This document shows positions 52,486 through 60,587 of a stretch of DNA of 64,000 nucleotides, in pieces (positions within the stretch are counted from its first letter, which is position 1; every line of letters begins with the position of its first letter). This stretch comes from Mangrovimonas aestuarii (GTDB lineage Bacteria > Bacteroidota > Bacteroidia > Flavobacteriales > Flavobacteriaceae): contig NZ_JARACK010000002.1 of NCBI RefSeq assembly GCF_028767185.1, positions 186,001 through 250,000 on the forward strand, given 5' to 3'. The translations under genes were made by a program, and so were the position numbers. The notes beneath the pieces were generated by a model that was given only the letters and a program-made list of their open reading frames with translations, had not been told where the DNA came from and searched no databases.

Positions 52486-52887
52486 ATGATGACATTAAGA
52501 AAAAACATAGCATTTTATCAAAATTTGGCCCGTTTGTTTTACGCAATTGCTTCTATAGATAACAATGTGCGGGACACTGAATACAATACCCTGAAGCAAT
52601 TGGTAAGGGATAAATGGTTGGATTTGGAAAAAATATCAGATCCTTTTGGTAGTGATACAGCTTATCAAATAGAAATTGTTTTTGATTGGTTGGATGCTAA
52701 CGATGATAAAGATGCTCAAGGTTGTTATAATACCTTTGTTGAGTTTAAGCAAAATAATAAAGAGCTTTTTACACCTGAAATAAATAAATTGATACTAAGT
52801 ACAGCAGAATCGATTGCTGATTCTTTTTCAGGCAAAAATAAAGCAGAGCAACAGCTACTCGAAAAGTTAAAGAACGAGATGAGGTAG
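52486..52887 (+). CDS. TerB-like helical protein
   Basis: This 133-residue all-helical soluble protein has NLARLFYAIASIDNNVRDTEYNTL, which resembles TerB/tellurite-resistance-like four-helix proteins, where acidic residues bind metal. The C-terminus (INKLILSTAESIADSFSG) fits the same fold. It diverges from the kinase gene with 140 bp between starts. The family call is tentative. Confidence 0.6.
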   Translation: MMTLRKNIAFYQNLARLFYAIASIDNNVRDTEYNTLKQLVRDKWLDLEKISDPFGSDTAYQIEIVFDWLDANDDKDAQGCYNTFVEFKQNNKELFTPEINKLILSTAESIADSFSGKNKAEQQLLEKLKNEMR

Positions 52888-52984
52888 ACGAGGCTTTGAT
52901 ATTTGTTCATATCTAAGAGCTGAATAGTTCTCGGTCAAAATATATAGCCCCAATTTATTTTTATGTGATTAAAACATTCAAATT

Positions 52985-53350
52985 ATGGGAGAGATAGCAA
53001 CATCAAACCGACAAATTACCTTGTATTACAATTCCAATTCCGGTCGAGCTAAACAAACTTTGGCTTATGCAAAGACTAAAGGATTAGCTGTTTACGAGGT
53101 TGATGTGTTAAAAACTACACTTACAGGAACGCAAATTGCAGAATTGGCAGATCGACTTAAGCTCGAAATTAAGGATTTGGTCAATCAGGAACACCCATCT
53201 TATACCCATCAATTTGAGCATCATGATTTTTCTGATGGAGACTGGATAACTTTTATTAGAAAACATCCCGATGTGTTGAAACAGCCCATTGCTATTAGGG
53301 GGGATAAAACAATTCTAGTAGAAACACCTACTGATATCATCAAAATTTAA
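52985..53350 (+). CDS. ArsC/Spx-like protein lacking the catalytic cysteine
   Basis: The 121-residue protein has the ArsC/Spx thioredoxin-like fold. It opens with ITLYYNSNSGRAKQTLAYA, where active ArsC has N-x-x-C-S; Cys is replaced by Asn/Ser. It ends in PIAIRGDKTILVETPTDI, typical of ArsC (PIV-x-G-x-x-A). It contains no Cys at all, so reductase activity is excluded and a binding or regulatory role is more likely. It sits 97 bp after the TerB-like gene. Confidence 0.75.
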   Translation: MGEIATSNRQITLYYNSNSGRAKQTLAYAKTKGLAVYEVDVLKTTLTGTQIAELADRLKLEIKDLVNQEHPSYTHQFEHHDFSDGDWITFIRKHPDVLKQPIAIRGDKTILVETPTDIIKI

Positions 53351-53428
53351 TGCCTCAATGGACCACTTTTGGAGATGTTACCTTTTATGACAATTGGTAT
53401 TTGTGTGGTAATGATTAATGGTTTAAGC

Positions 53429-53456
53429 CACAACAACAACAATAACAACAACAAAA
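53429..53456 (+). repeat. Imperfect (CAA)n microsatellite
   Basis: CAACAACAACAATAACAACAACAA-type repeats lie 37-64 bp upstream of the usp3 ATG, with one AAT interruption. Confidence 0.8.
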
Positions 53457-53492
53457 GATAACAGAATAGAAGTAGTTTGAAATAATAGAAAT

Positions 53493-54341
53493 ATGAAAAA
53501 AATAGTAGTGCCAACAGATTTTTCAGAGAATGCATTTAAGGCTGTAGTTTATGCAAAAAAACTGTTCGAAAACGAACCCTGTACGTTTTATTTGCTCCAT
53601 GCTTATGAGGTAAGCCCCTCACATCTTAGTAGTACGGTGAATAAAGCTAAAGGAACTCGACTGTTTAGAGCAATAGAAGAACAGGCTACAAGTGAAATGG
53701 ATAGGTTGTTCAAGAAGATGGTTAGTGAAAACAAAAATGAATTACATGTTTTCGAGAAGAAAATATTCGCTGAATCATTAGTAAATGCTATTGGTAGAAC
53801 CGTTATTGATAAAAATGTGGATTACATTTTTATGGGAACCAAAGGAGCTTCCGGGATGAAAGAGATTTTTATAGGTAGTAATACTGTAAACATTGTTAAA
53901 AGCATCAACTTTTGCCCTGTTGTAGCAGTGCCTCAAGGGTACGACTTTAAAGTGCCCGAGGTAATCTTGTTCCCGACTGATTTTAGACGAGCTTTTGAAG
54001 ATGTGGAAATTAAGCCTCTAAAAGGCATTGCAAAATTATGGAATTCAAAAGTGAAGGTTTTATATGTTACAAACGAACTCTCTTTGAGTGAGGAGCAACA
54101 GAAAAATAAGAATGTATTAGAGAAATTATTGGGAGACTTTGATTTGAGTGAAGAAAGAATAGACAAGCATGGCAGTATTGCAGCAGCGATAAACCATTTT
54201 TCACAAAATCAGGATATAGGTATGGTTACAATGATAAATACTCAACATAGTTTTACAGAGAACTTATTACGTGAAAAAGTGGTAAAGCACGTTGCTTTTA
54301 AAGTAGAAAAACCACTTTTGATCATACCTGAAATCAAATAA
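53493..54341 (+). CDS. Tandem universal stress protein (UspA family) 3
   Basis: This 282-residue, two-domain UspA protein carries the ATP-binding pattern MGTKGASGMKEIFIGSNTV in its first domain. The N-terminus KKIVVPTDFSENAFKAVVYA is homologous to usp1 and usp2. Unlike those, it lacks a recognisable TGAT-N4-ATCA box; a CAA repeat fills the -40 to -64 region. It may be transcribed from the ArsC-like gene upstream. Confidence 0.87.
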   Translation: MKKIVVPTDFSENAFKAVVYAKKLFENEPCTFYLLHAYEVSPSHLSSTVNKAKGTRLFRAIEEQATSEMDRLFKKMVSENKNELHVFEKKIFAESLVNAIGRTVIDKNVDYIFMGTKGASGMKEIFIGSNTVNIVKSINFCPVVAVPQGYDFKVPEVILFPTDFRRAFEDVEIKPLKGIAKLWNSKVKVLYVTNELSLSEEQQKNKNVLEKLLGDFDLSEERIDKHGSIAAAINHFSQNQDIGMVTMINTQHSFTENLLREKVVKHVAFKVEKPLLIIPEIK

Positions 54342-54387
54342 ATAAAAATGTGCTTTGATTTTAATGTTTGATTAAGTTGTTGTGATT

Positions 54388-54399
54388 TGATAGATGTCA
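54388..54399. promoter_or_regulatory. Degenerate FNR-like operator upstream of the SDR gene
   Basis: TGATAGATGTCA has one mismatch to TGAT-N4-ATCA. It lies 61 bp before the ATG at 54461 and is centred 33 bp from TATCTTAT (54423-54430). Confidence 0.5.
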
Positions 54400-54422
54400 T
54401 TTTATGATTTTTTTATTGTCCG

Positions 54423-54430
54423 TATCTTAT
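54423..54430 (+). promoter_or_regulatory. -7-like element of the SDR gene
   Basis: TATCTTAT keeps the TAnnTT core, as upstream of usp1, and is spaced 33 bp from the degenerate FNR-like box. Confidence 0.4.
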
Positions 54431-54460
54431 TGGTCATTATTAGTGAAAATATTTACAGAC

Positions 54461-55216
54461 ATGAAAGATCAATTTAAAGACAAAGTGGCTCTGGTTACCG
54501 GAGGTAGTTTTGGAATTGGAAGAGCTACGGCTATTGCTTTTGCAAACAAGGGCGCAAAGGTGGCTATTGTGGACTGGATTGAGGATGATGAAACCCTCAG
54601 TATTATAAATGAAGCTGGTGGCGATACTATCTTTATCAAATGCGATGTGTCTAAAGAAGATGATGTGAGGAACATGGTGGAAACAGTATGGAAAACCTTT
54701 GGGCGTTTGGACTATGCTTTTAACAATGCAGGAGTAGAAGGTGAGCAAGCCATCACAGCCGATTGTACGGTTGAAAACTGGGATCGCACCATAAACATTA
54801 ACCTAAGGGGAGTATGGCTTTGTATGAAATATGAAATCCCTTTGCTATTAAAACAGCATAAGGGTTCTATTGTAAACAACTCATCTGTAGCCGGATTAGT
54901 TGGATTTCAGGGCCTACCGGCTTATGTAGCATCAAAACACGCGATTGTGGGGTTGACTAAAACAACAGCTTTAGAATATGCTAAAGAAGGTATTCGGGTC
55001 AATGCAGTTTGCCCTGGAGTGATTAAAACCCCTATGATAGATCGCTTTACGGGTAAGGAAAAAACGGTAGAAAAACAGTTTGTAGATATGGAGCCCATAG
55101 GCCGTATGGGATTACCTGAAGAGGTAGCCGAAGCCGTTTGTTTTTTATGTTCGGATGCAGCTTCGTTTATTACGGGCAATGCCATGGCCGTAGATGGAGG
55201 TTGGATATCCCAATAA
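54461..55216 (+). CDS. Short-chain dehydrogenase/reductase (SDR)
   Basis: This 251-residue classical SDR has cofactor motif TGGSFGIGRA (near 14-23), NNAG (FNNAGVEG), catalytic Ser in NNSSVAG and Y-x3-K in YVASKHA. The Asp after the second strand (VDWIED) suggests preference for NAD. An ATG at 54404 would add an odd hydrophobic N-terminus and would lie upstream of the proposed promoter, so 54461 is chosen. A small SHOCT-domain gene follows 69 bp downstream. The substrate is unknown. Confidence 0.9.
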   Translation: MKDQFKDKVALVTGGSFGIGRATAIAFANKGAKVAIVDWIEDDETLSIINEAGGDTIFIKCDVSKEDDVRNMVETVWKTFGRLDYAFNNAGVEGEQAITADCTVENWDRTININLRGVWLCMKYEIPLLLKQHKGSIVNNSSVAGLVGFQGLPAYVASKHAIVGLTKTTALEYAKEGIRVNAVCPGVIKTPMIDRFTGKEKTVEKQFVDMEPIGRMGLPEEVAEAVCFLCSDAASFITGNAMAVDGGWISQ

Positions 55217-55285
55217 GTCGTATATTTATAGTAATGGAATAAGCTTGAAGGTCAAGTGAAATAATAGTCATAAAAATAGCTAGCC

Positions 55286-55513
55286 ATGCATGATATGAAT
55301 TGGGATAACTGGGTCATGAATTGGTTTTGGCTATTATTTTGGTGTGCTATTTTTATTTATGCCAGTTGGATAGTCTATAAATTAATAATGGGAAAGCATA
55401 TCGATAAAATGAATAAATCACCATTGCATGACCTCAAGAAAAGATTGTCCAGAGGTGAAATTACTAAAGTTGAATACGAAGAAGCCAAAAAAGCACTTGA
55501 CAAGGATGGCTAA
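55286..55513 (+). CDS. Small membrane protein with SHOCT domain
   Basis: In this 75-residue protein, one tryptophan-rich transmembrane helix (about 10-33) is followed by a SHOCT module (PLHDLKKRLSRGEITKVEYEEA), a short oligomerisation domain common at the C-terminus of small stress proteins. It probably shares a transcript with the SDR gene. Start at ATG 55286; an ATG three codons later is possible. Confidence 0.75.
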   Translation: MHDMNWDNWVMNWFWLLFWCAIFIYASWIVYKLIMGKHIDKMNKSPLHDLKKRLSRGEITKVEYEEAKKALDKDG

Positions 55514-55553
55514 GTTAGTAGCTATATACTATAGGACAGTGTATTTACAGCTT

Positions 55554-57947
55554 TTATTTTGATTTTGTTTTTTCTGATAGTAAAGTTTCCGCATTATTGA
55601 TGTTTTCTATGCCTTTAATTAAAGCATCGGGATTGAATGAAATACTATCTATACTCGATTCTACCAAAAAAGAGGTAAATTCAGGGAAATCGCTGGGAGC
55701 CTGACCGCAGAGCCCAATTCTTGTATGCGAAGTATTGGCTTTTTCTATGGCAAGGGAAATCATTTTTTTGGCAGCGGCATCGTTTTCATTAAAAAGTCCC
55801 GACATCAATTCAGAATCCCTGTCCACACCTAGAGTAAGTTGTGTAAGGTCGTTCGATCCAATTGAAAAACCATCGAATATTTTCGCAAATTCTTCAGCAA
55901 GGATAACGTTACTGGGTATTTCTACCATAGAATAGATTTCAAGTTTATTGACTCCCTGAATTAATCCATTTTGCTTCATCATGTCGACTACCTTGCGTCC
56001 TTCATCAAGCGTTCTGCAAAATGGTACCATCACCTTTAAATTGATAAAGCCCATATCATTTCTAACCTTTTTAATGGCTTCACACTCTAGGGCAAACCCT
56101 TCTTTATAGGAGTTGTTGTAATATCGTGATGCTCCTCTAAATCCCAGCATCGGGTTATCTTCACTAGGCTCAAATTGATATCCTCCAATGAGGTTGGCAT
56201 ATTCATTAGTTTTAAAGTCACTCAGCCTAACAATAACATCTTTGGGGTAAAAAGCAGCGGCAATAGTGGCGATGCCTTGTGATAGTCTATCTATAAAATA
56301 ATCTTCTTTACGCTCATAGAATCGGGTGAGCTTCTCTATATAAGCTTTTGTAGCTTCATCTTTTAGGGTGTTAAATGCTACAAGCGCCATAGGATGAATC
56401 TTAATAAGATGGGTGATAATGAATTCCATGCGCAATAATCCAACACCGTCATTTGGGAAAAACGAGAGTTCAAAGGCTTTGTCGGGATCGGCAAGAATGA
56501 GCATAGCTTTTGTTTTGGGCATTTTTATTTTGGCAAAATCAATTTGTTGAGTTTCAAACTTTAAACTCCCATCGTAAACATGACCGGTACTACCGTCAGC
56601 GCAGGATACAGTAATATTCTGAAAATCGGTAAGAACTTCTGTTGCATCACTACAGCCAACAATGGCAGGTACGCCCAATTCCCTTGCCACAATAGCGGCG
56701 TGGCTTGTTCTGCCTCCTTTATTGGTGATTATGGCATTTACTTTTTTCAGTAGTGGATCCCAATCTGGGGTAATGGAATCGGTGACGATAATATCGCCTG
56801 GATTTAGTTTGTCGCCCTCTTTAGGAGAATAGAGTCGTTTTGCTATCCCTGTAACTATTTTATGGCCAATGGCACTTCCTTGAGTGATTGGTTTGCCTTT
56901 TTCTGCTAATTTGTATGTGGTATGAAATGTTTTAGTTTGTTCTTTGTGAATGGTTTCAGGGCGTGCCTGAATGATGTAAAGTTGTTGGGTTAAGCCATCT
57001 TTTGCCCATTCTATGTCCATGGGTTTGCCATAATGGTTTTCAATTAAAATAGCCCATTTTGATAATTGATGAACTTCATTATCTGATAGTACAAACTCCT
57101 GTTGTTTGTCTTTTGGTGTATTGATATTTATTGTGGCAGCTTGTTCGTTCGATGTGGCATAGATCAAGGTTTTCTCCTTACTGCCCATTTTTTTCTGAAT
57201 AATAGCATAAAACCCTTGCTCAAGTGTTGGTTTAAAAACATAAAATTCATCGGGGTTAACCGTGCCCTGAACCATGTTTTCCCCTAATCCCCAAACACCG
57301 GAAAGGAGCACGACATTGTTAAAACCAGACTCAGGGTCAATGGTAAATCCAACTCCCGAACAGGCTTTGTCGGCACGTACCATTTTTTGAATTCCTACAG
57401 AAAGGGCAACCAATTCATGCTTAAAACCTTTATCCTCTCGATATTTGATAGCCCTATCGGTATAAAGGGATGCAAAGCATTTTTTTACGGCTTGCAGCAG
57501 ACTTTCATTTCCCTTAACATTTAAATACGTATCGTGAAGCCCAGCGAAACTGGCATCGGGCAAATCCTCTGCAGTGGCACTGCTGCGCACGGCAACCTCA
57601 ATAGAATCCTTGCCTCTTACCTTAGCGTAGGTATCCACTAAAACCTTCGAAAAAGCATCCGAAAACTGTCCGCCCATAATAAGGTTTCTAGCCTTATTGC
57701 CTACGTCATTTAGGTTGGAGTAGGAGTTTTTATCAAGTTCTTTAAGTATGCTTTTCAGCTTTTTTGTTAGGTTATTTTCTTTTAGGAACATCCTAAAAGC
57801 ATAAGCTGTGGTTGCAAAACCATCTGGAACGGTAATGCCTTCTTCGGTTAATTCGTTGTAGAGTTCGCCCAAGGATGCATTTTTTCCTCCTACAGTTTGA
57901 ATATCTCTTATTCCAATCTCACTGAACGTCTTAATAAGTGCTTCCAT
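55554..57947 (-). CDS. ppsA: Phosphoenolpyruvate synthase
   Basis: This 797-residue enzyme converts pyruvate and ATP to PEP, AMP and phosphate. The N-terminal ATP-grasp region starts DIQTVGGKNASLGELY. The swivelling phosphohistidine domain has GGRTSHAAIVAREL (His near 415), and the C-terminal TIM barrel ends with the catalytic Cys in GLCGQAPSD. The length is that of complete PpsA. A perfect FNR-like box lies 60 bp upstream with a TACATTAG -7-like box 33 bp away. Induction under low oxygen would favour gluconeogenic flux from pyruvate. Confidence 0.95.
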   Translation of the reverse strand: MEALIKTFSEIGIRDIQTVGGKNASLGELYNELTEEGITVPDGFATTAYAFRMFLKENNLTKKLKSILKELDKNSYSNLNDVGNKARNLIMGGQFSDAFSKVLVDTYAKVRGKDSIEVAVRSSATAEDLPDASFAGLHDTYLNVKGNESLLQAVKKCFASLYTDRAIKYREDKGFKHELVALSVGIQKMVRADKACSGVGFTIDPESGFNNVVLLSGVWGLGENMVQGTVNPDEFYVFKPTLEQGFYAIIQKKMGSKEKTLIYATSNEQAATININTPKDKQQEFVLSDNEVHQLSKWAILIENHYGKPMDIEWAKDGLTQQLYIIQARPETIHKEQTKTFHTTYKLAEKGKPITQGSAIGHKIVTGIAKRLYSPKEGDKLNPGDIIVTDSITPDWDPLLKKVNAIITNKGGRTSHAAIVARELGVPAIVGCSDATEVLTDFQNITVSCADGSTGHVYDGSLKFETQQIDFAKIKMPKTKAMLILADPDKAFELSFFPNDGVGLLRMEFIITHLIKIHPMALVAFNTLKDEATKAYIEKLTRFYERKEDYFIDRLSQGIATIAAAFYPKDVIVRLSDFKTNEYANLIGGYQFEPSEDNPMLGFRGASRYYNNSYKEGFALECEAIKKVRNDMGFINLKVMVPFCRTLDEGRKVVDMMKQNGLIQGVNKLEIYSMVEIPSNVILAEEFAKIFDGFSIGSNDLTQLTLGVDRDSELMSGLFNENDAAAKKMISLAIEKANTSHTRIGLCGQAPSDFPEFTSFLVESSIDSISFNPDALIKGIENINNAETLLSEKTKSK

Positions 57948-57975
57948 AGTATTTTATCCGAAATTTTGCCTCATC

Positions 57976-57983
57976 CTAATGTA
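57976..57983 (-). promoter_or_regulatory. -7-like element of ppsA
   Basis: Minus-strand TACATTAG has one mismatch to TAnnTTTG and is centred exactly 33 bp from the FNR-like box. Confidence 0.5.
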
Positions 57984-58006
57984 ATAATGATTTGTTGGAT
58001 GTAAAA

Positions 58007-58018
58007 TGATGTATATCA
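58007..58018. promoter_or_regulatory. FNR-like operator TGAT-N4-ATCA, ppsA
   Basis: TGATGTATATCA lies within the longer palindrome AAATGATGTATATCATTT, 60 bp upstream of the ppsA ATG. It could in principle also act on the divergent dodecin relic. Confidence 0.75.
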
Positions 58019-58061
58019 TTTATAAGATATTGTATTTCAGTTTGTCTTATAGGAGTTAATC

Positions 58062-58298
58062 AATGCAGTATTAAAATGTGTAAATTTTAAAGTGATAGAA
58101 ATTTCGGGCAATTCCACCAAAAGTTGGGAGGATGCTGCTCAACAAGTCGTTGATGAGGTATTTAAAACTGTAAAGGACATATAATTTGTTTATGTTAAGG
58201 ATCTACAGGCTAGAGTAGAGAACGATAAAATTGTTGAGTATAGGCTGAATACTAAGGTAAGCTTTGGTATTCATCAAAAATCATTACAATCGATTTAG
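58062..58298 (+). pseudogene. Dodecin gene with premature TAA and no start codon
   Basis: In one frame the sequence reads KVIEISGNSTKSWEDAAQQV, then VDEVFKTVKDI, then TAA (58182-58184), and after it FVYVKDLQARVENDKIVEYR and LNTKVSFGIHQ to TAG at 58296-58298. This is a complete dodecin, a 70-residue flavin-storing protein. The stop stands where the family has Lys (consensus VKNIKSVYVKE), so AAA to TAA is likely. No in-frame ATG/GTG/TTG precedes it. Downstream codons are intact, so the loss looks recent. It is convergent with and overlaps the phosphoribosyltransferase gene end. Confidence 0.85.
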
Positions 58299-58924
58299 GT
58301 AATGCTTTGGTACTTTAATATGTTTATGGCTTCGACATCTGTTACAGGGGAGAAATCTTCGTAATAGTTTCCCACAGCATGAAAATCTGAAGGAACTTCC
58401 AAACAGATAATTGAATGGATGGAAGGAGAATTGTTGAGTTTTTTTATTGCTTGGACAGAAGATACTGGAATGGCTATAATAATCTGTTTTGGCTCTTCTT
58501 TTGCTATTAGGGCTATGGTTGCCAAGATCGTGTTGCCTGTAGCGATACCGTCGTCTACAACAATTGCAATTTTGTCCTTTATTTTTATTGGCGTTCTAGC
58601 GCGATAGTATTCCTTCTGTCTTTTTTTTAGGGTTTCTCGAATGCGGTAGGCTTCCTTTTGTATATATCTTTCTGGAATATCTGTAGCACTTTCACCTAAA
58701 ACGAGGCTATTTAGACTTACGGCACCAATAGCATATTCTCGGTTATAGGGATGTCCTATTTTTTTTGTGAGCACAACTTCCAAAGGAAGATTGAGTTGTT
58801 TAGCTATAATTGCCCCTATGGGGAGTCCTCCTCGCGGTATTGCCAAAACCACAGCGTTGGCATCTTTGAAAGCGCTTAATCGATCTGCCAGTAACATACC
58901 TGCTTCATCTCTATTTTTAAACAT
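58295..58924 (-). CDS. Phosphoribosyltransferase-like protein
   Basis: The 209-residue type I PRTase fold has the PRPP-binding motif IVVDDGIATGNT (121-132) and the opening VVLAIPRGGLPIGAIIA. Such proteins are often encoded beside, or fused to, dienelactone hydrolases in stress clusters; Rv0571c of the mycobacterial DosR regulon joins both, as I recall. It is the third gene of the L,D-transpeptidase operon, 6 bp after the hydrolase. Its base substrate is unknown. Confidence 0.87.
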   Translation of the reverse strand: MFKNRDEAGMLLADRLSAFKDANAVVLAIPRGGLPIGAIIAKQLNLPLEVVLTKKIGHPYNREYAIGAVSLNSLVLGESATDIPERYIQKEAYRIRETLKKRQKEYYRARTPIKIKDKIAIVVDDGIATGNTILATIALIAKEEPKQIIIAIPVSSVQAIKKLNNSPSIHSIICLEVPSDFHAVGNYYEDFSPVTDVEAINILKYQSIT

Positions 58925-58930
58925 AATTCT

Positions 58931-59578
58931 CTATTTTGTTAAATACTCTCTGAACCAGGCTACAGACAAATTGGTAACCTGTTCTAATTTGCCCAGTTCA
59001 ACAAACAAATGAGTAGCCATGGGTACTATTAATAGTTTTTTTATATTGTTCATCTTTTCTAACGCCTTTCGGTTTAGTGCAATTACCACCTCGTCCCATC
59101 CTCCAACGATTAGCAGTGTGGGAGCTGTAACTAGGGCTAATTCTTCATCTCCAGACAAATCTGGTCGACCACCACGGGAAATAACAGCTCTAATTTTACT
59201 ACCCAGCCCTGCTGCAGCACGCAAGGCACATGCCGCTCCGGTACTAGCACCGAAATATCCAATGGGCAAGCTAGTCGAGAAGTCTTGGTTTTGTATCCAT
59301 TGGGTTACCTTAATGAGTCTTTCGGTAAGGAGGTTAATGTTAAATCTATTCTCATAAACGGTATCCTCTTCTTCAGTTAAAAGATCGAAAAGCAATGTTG
59401 CAAAGTTGTTATTGTTTAACGCATTAGCCACAAAGGTATTTCTAGGGCTTAATCGGCTGCTTCCACTGCCATGAGAAAAAATAACCATGCCTCGGGCCAT
59501 GTCTGGAAGCGATAGAATTCCTTTTAGAAATCGACCTTCTATTGGAATATTTATCTCGTTTGATAAGAACGTTTTCAT
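58931..59578 (-). CDS. Dienelactone hydrolase-family alpha/beta hydrolase
   Basis: The protein has 215 residues. The oxyanion segment is VIFSHGSGSSRLSPRN and the nucleophile elbow is GYFGASTGAACAL (Ser112). The acid lies in VGGWDEVV (Asp162) and the His in ATHLFVELG near the C-terminus, so the triad is complete. The ATG overlaps the preceding stop by 4 bp. Partnership with the phosphoribosyltransferase is conserved in other bacteria, but the substrate is unknown. Confidence 0.85.
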   Translation of the reverse strand: MKTFLSNEINIPIEGRFLKGILSLPDMARGMVIFSHGSGSSRLSPRNTFVANALNNNNFATLLFDLLTEEEDTVYENRFNINLLTERLIKVTQWIQNQDFSTSLPIGYFGASTGAACALRAAAGLGSKIRAVISRGGRPDLSGDEELALVTAPTLLIVGGWDEVVIALNRKALEKMNNIKKLLIVPMATHLFVELGKLEQVTNLSVAWFREYLTK

Positions 59579-60522
59579 TCTTTAGTTTGTTTGTCTTTTT
59601 GATAAATGTCTTCCAATTTTATTGGTTGTCCTTTGTCGCCCTTAATATTTAAGTCGTACCTAATCTGTATTTTAGTTCCAATAGGAGCGTAATAATATAT
59701 TATCCATGCATCAGCTTCTTTAACACCAATGCAGCCATTAGAGTATGCCTTTTCAAGGGTGTTGGGGTTGGTTGTAGGGTGAATCATCTGTCCGTAGCGC
59801 TCGCCGTTCAGTTCGGTTTCAATCCATGGAATTTGTGGCATTAATGTGGTTTTTCCATCATCCCTTTTAGTGTAATAATAGCGTCTGTCATCAACAGGGT
59901 TATAGAAATCGGGGTTTCTCACATGGCGGACAATAGTTCCCGTGCCGGTTTTGGTCTGTAAGCTGGTTAACTTATCGTTCATAGCCAGATATTTCTCTGT
60001 GTTCTTGCCCACACGTATAGGGAATGTATAGATAAGACTATCACCTTCATAAATACGTAATTTGAATTCCGGTATGTTGATATCTATTAGTGTTTTTTCG
60101 AAAGTATCAACAATCTTTTTCGAGAGTAAGGCATTCGGAATTAAAATGGAATCGTTTGGTTTGAGAATAACCATTTTTCGTTGATTGTATACAAACGAAT
60201 CTTTTGCCATCATTCTGTAGTAATCGGTATTGGCTAGAGTGGTGATGATAGATGGGTTAGCCCTTACAATAATGTGCTCAGAAAGCTGATAATTTATTAA
60301 AGGGGTGTATTGGTTTACCAATGAATCTATATAAGTAAAATAATTTTCTATTAGGACAGGTTTATCGACATGAACCCATTTTTCGGGAACAGAATCGATA
60401 TAGGAAACCTTTTGAATTGTGATTTGTTCTGAAGTAGCTGTTTCAAAGGAGAAGCTGTAACAATGTAGAAGACTAATCAAGAGTAATACGAGCATTGGCA
60501 GACAAATGCTATGAGTGTTCAT
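59575..60522 (-). CDS. L,D-transpeptidase (YkuD domain)
   Basis: This 315-residue protein has an N-terminal signal or anchor (ICLPMLVLLLISLLHCYSF) and a C-terminal YkuD domain, with catalytic Cys264 in YSNGCIGV and the upstream His in QMIHPTTNP. It makes 3-3 peptidoglycan cross-links or attaches proteins to the wall. It heads the operon with the hydrolase and phosphoribosyltransferase, and a perfect FNR-like box lies 47 bp upstream. This links wall remodelling to the proposed low-oxygen regulon. Confidence 0.87.
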   Translation of the reverse strand: MNTHSICLPMLVLLLISLLHCYSFSFETATSEQITIQKVSYIDSVPEKWVHVDKPVLIENYFTYIDSLVNQYTPLINYQLSEHIIVRANPSIITTLANTDYYRMMAKDSFVYNQRKMVILKPNDSILIPNALLSKKIVDTFEKTLIDINIPEFKLRIYEGDSLIYTFPIRVGKNTEKYLAMNDKLTSLQTKTGTGTIVRHVRNPDFYNPVDDRRYYYTKRDDGKTTLMPQIPWIETELNGERYGQMIHPTTNPNTLEKAYSNGCIGVKEADAWIIYYYAPIGTKIQIRYDLNIKGDKGQPIKLEDIYQKDKQTKE

Positions 60523-60537
60523 ATCTCATCATTTTTT

Positions 60538-60545
60538 TAAAGTTA
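60538..60545 (-). promoter_or_regulatory. -7-like element of the L,D-transpeptidase operon
   Basis: Minus-strand TAACTTTA has one mismatch to TAnnTTTG and is centred 33 bp from the FNR-like box. Confidence 0.5.
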
Positions 60546-60568
60546 GTGTTTTATCTTATTGTTTAAAA

Positions 60569-60580
60569 TGATGAAAATCA
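60569..60580. promoter_or_regulatory. FNR-like operator TGAT-N4-ATCA, L,D-transpeptidase operon
   Basis: The palindrome TGATGAAAATCA lies 47 bp upstream of the ATG and just beyond the stop of the ABC ATPase gene. Confidence 0.72.
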
Positions 60581-60587
60581 GTGATAA

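Noticed and set aside
52960-52985. TGATTAAAACAT before the ArsC-like gene as a seventh FNR-like box
   Set aside because: Two mismatches in the second half-site, and it lies within about 20 bp of the ATG, unlike the 47-62 bp of the others.
53420-53432. TGATTAATGGTT before usp3 as an FNR-like box
   Set aside because: Only one half-site is present and no -7-like element lies 33 bp away.
54404-54460. Upstream ATG extension of the SDR protein as a signal anchor
   Set aside because: Classical SDRs begin just before the V-A-L-V-T-G-G strand; the extension lies upstream of the proposed promoter and is probably untranslated.
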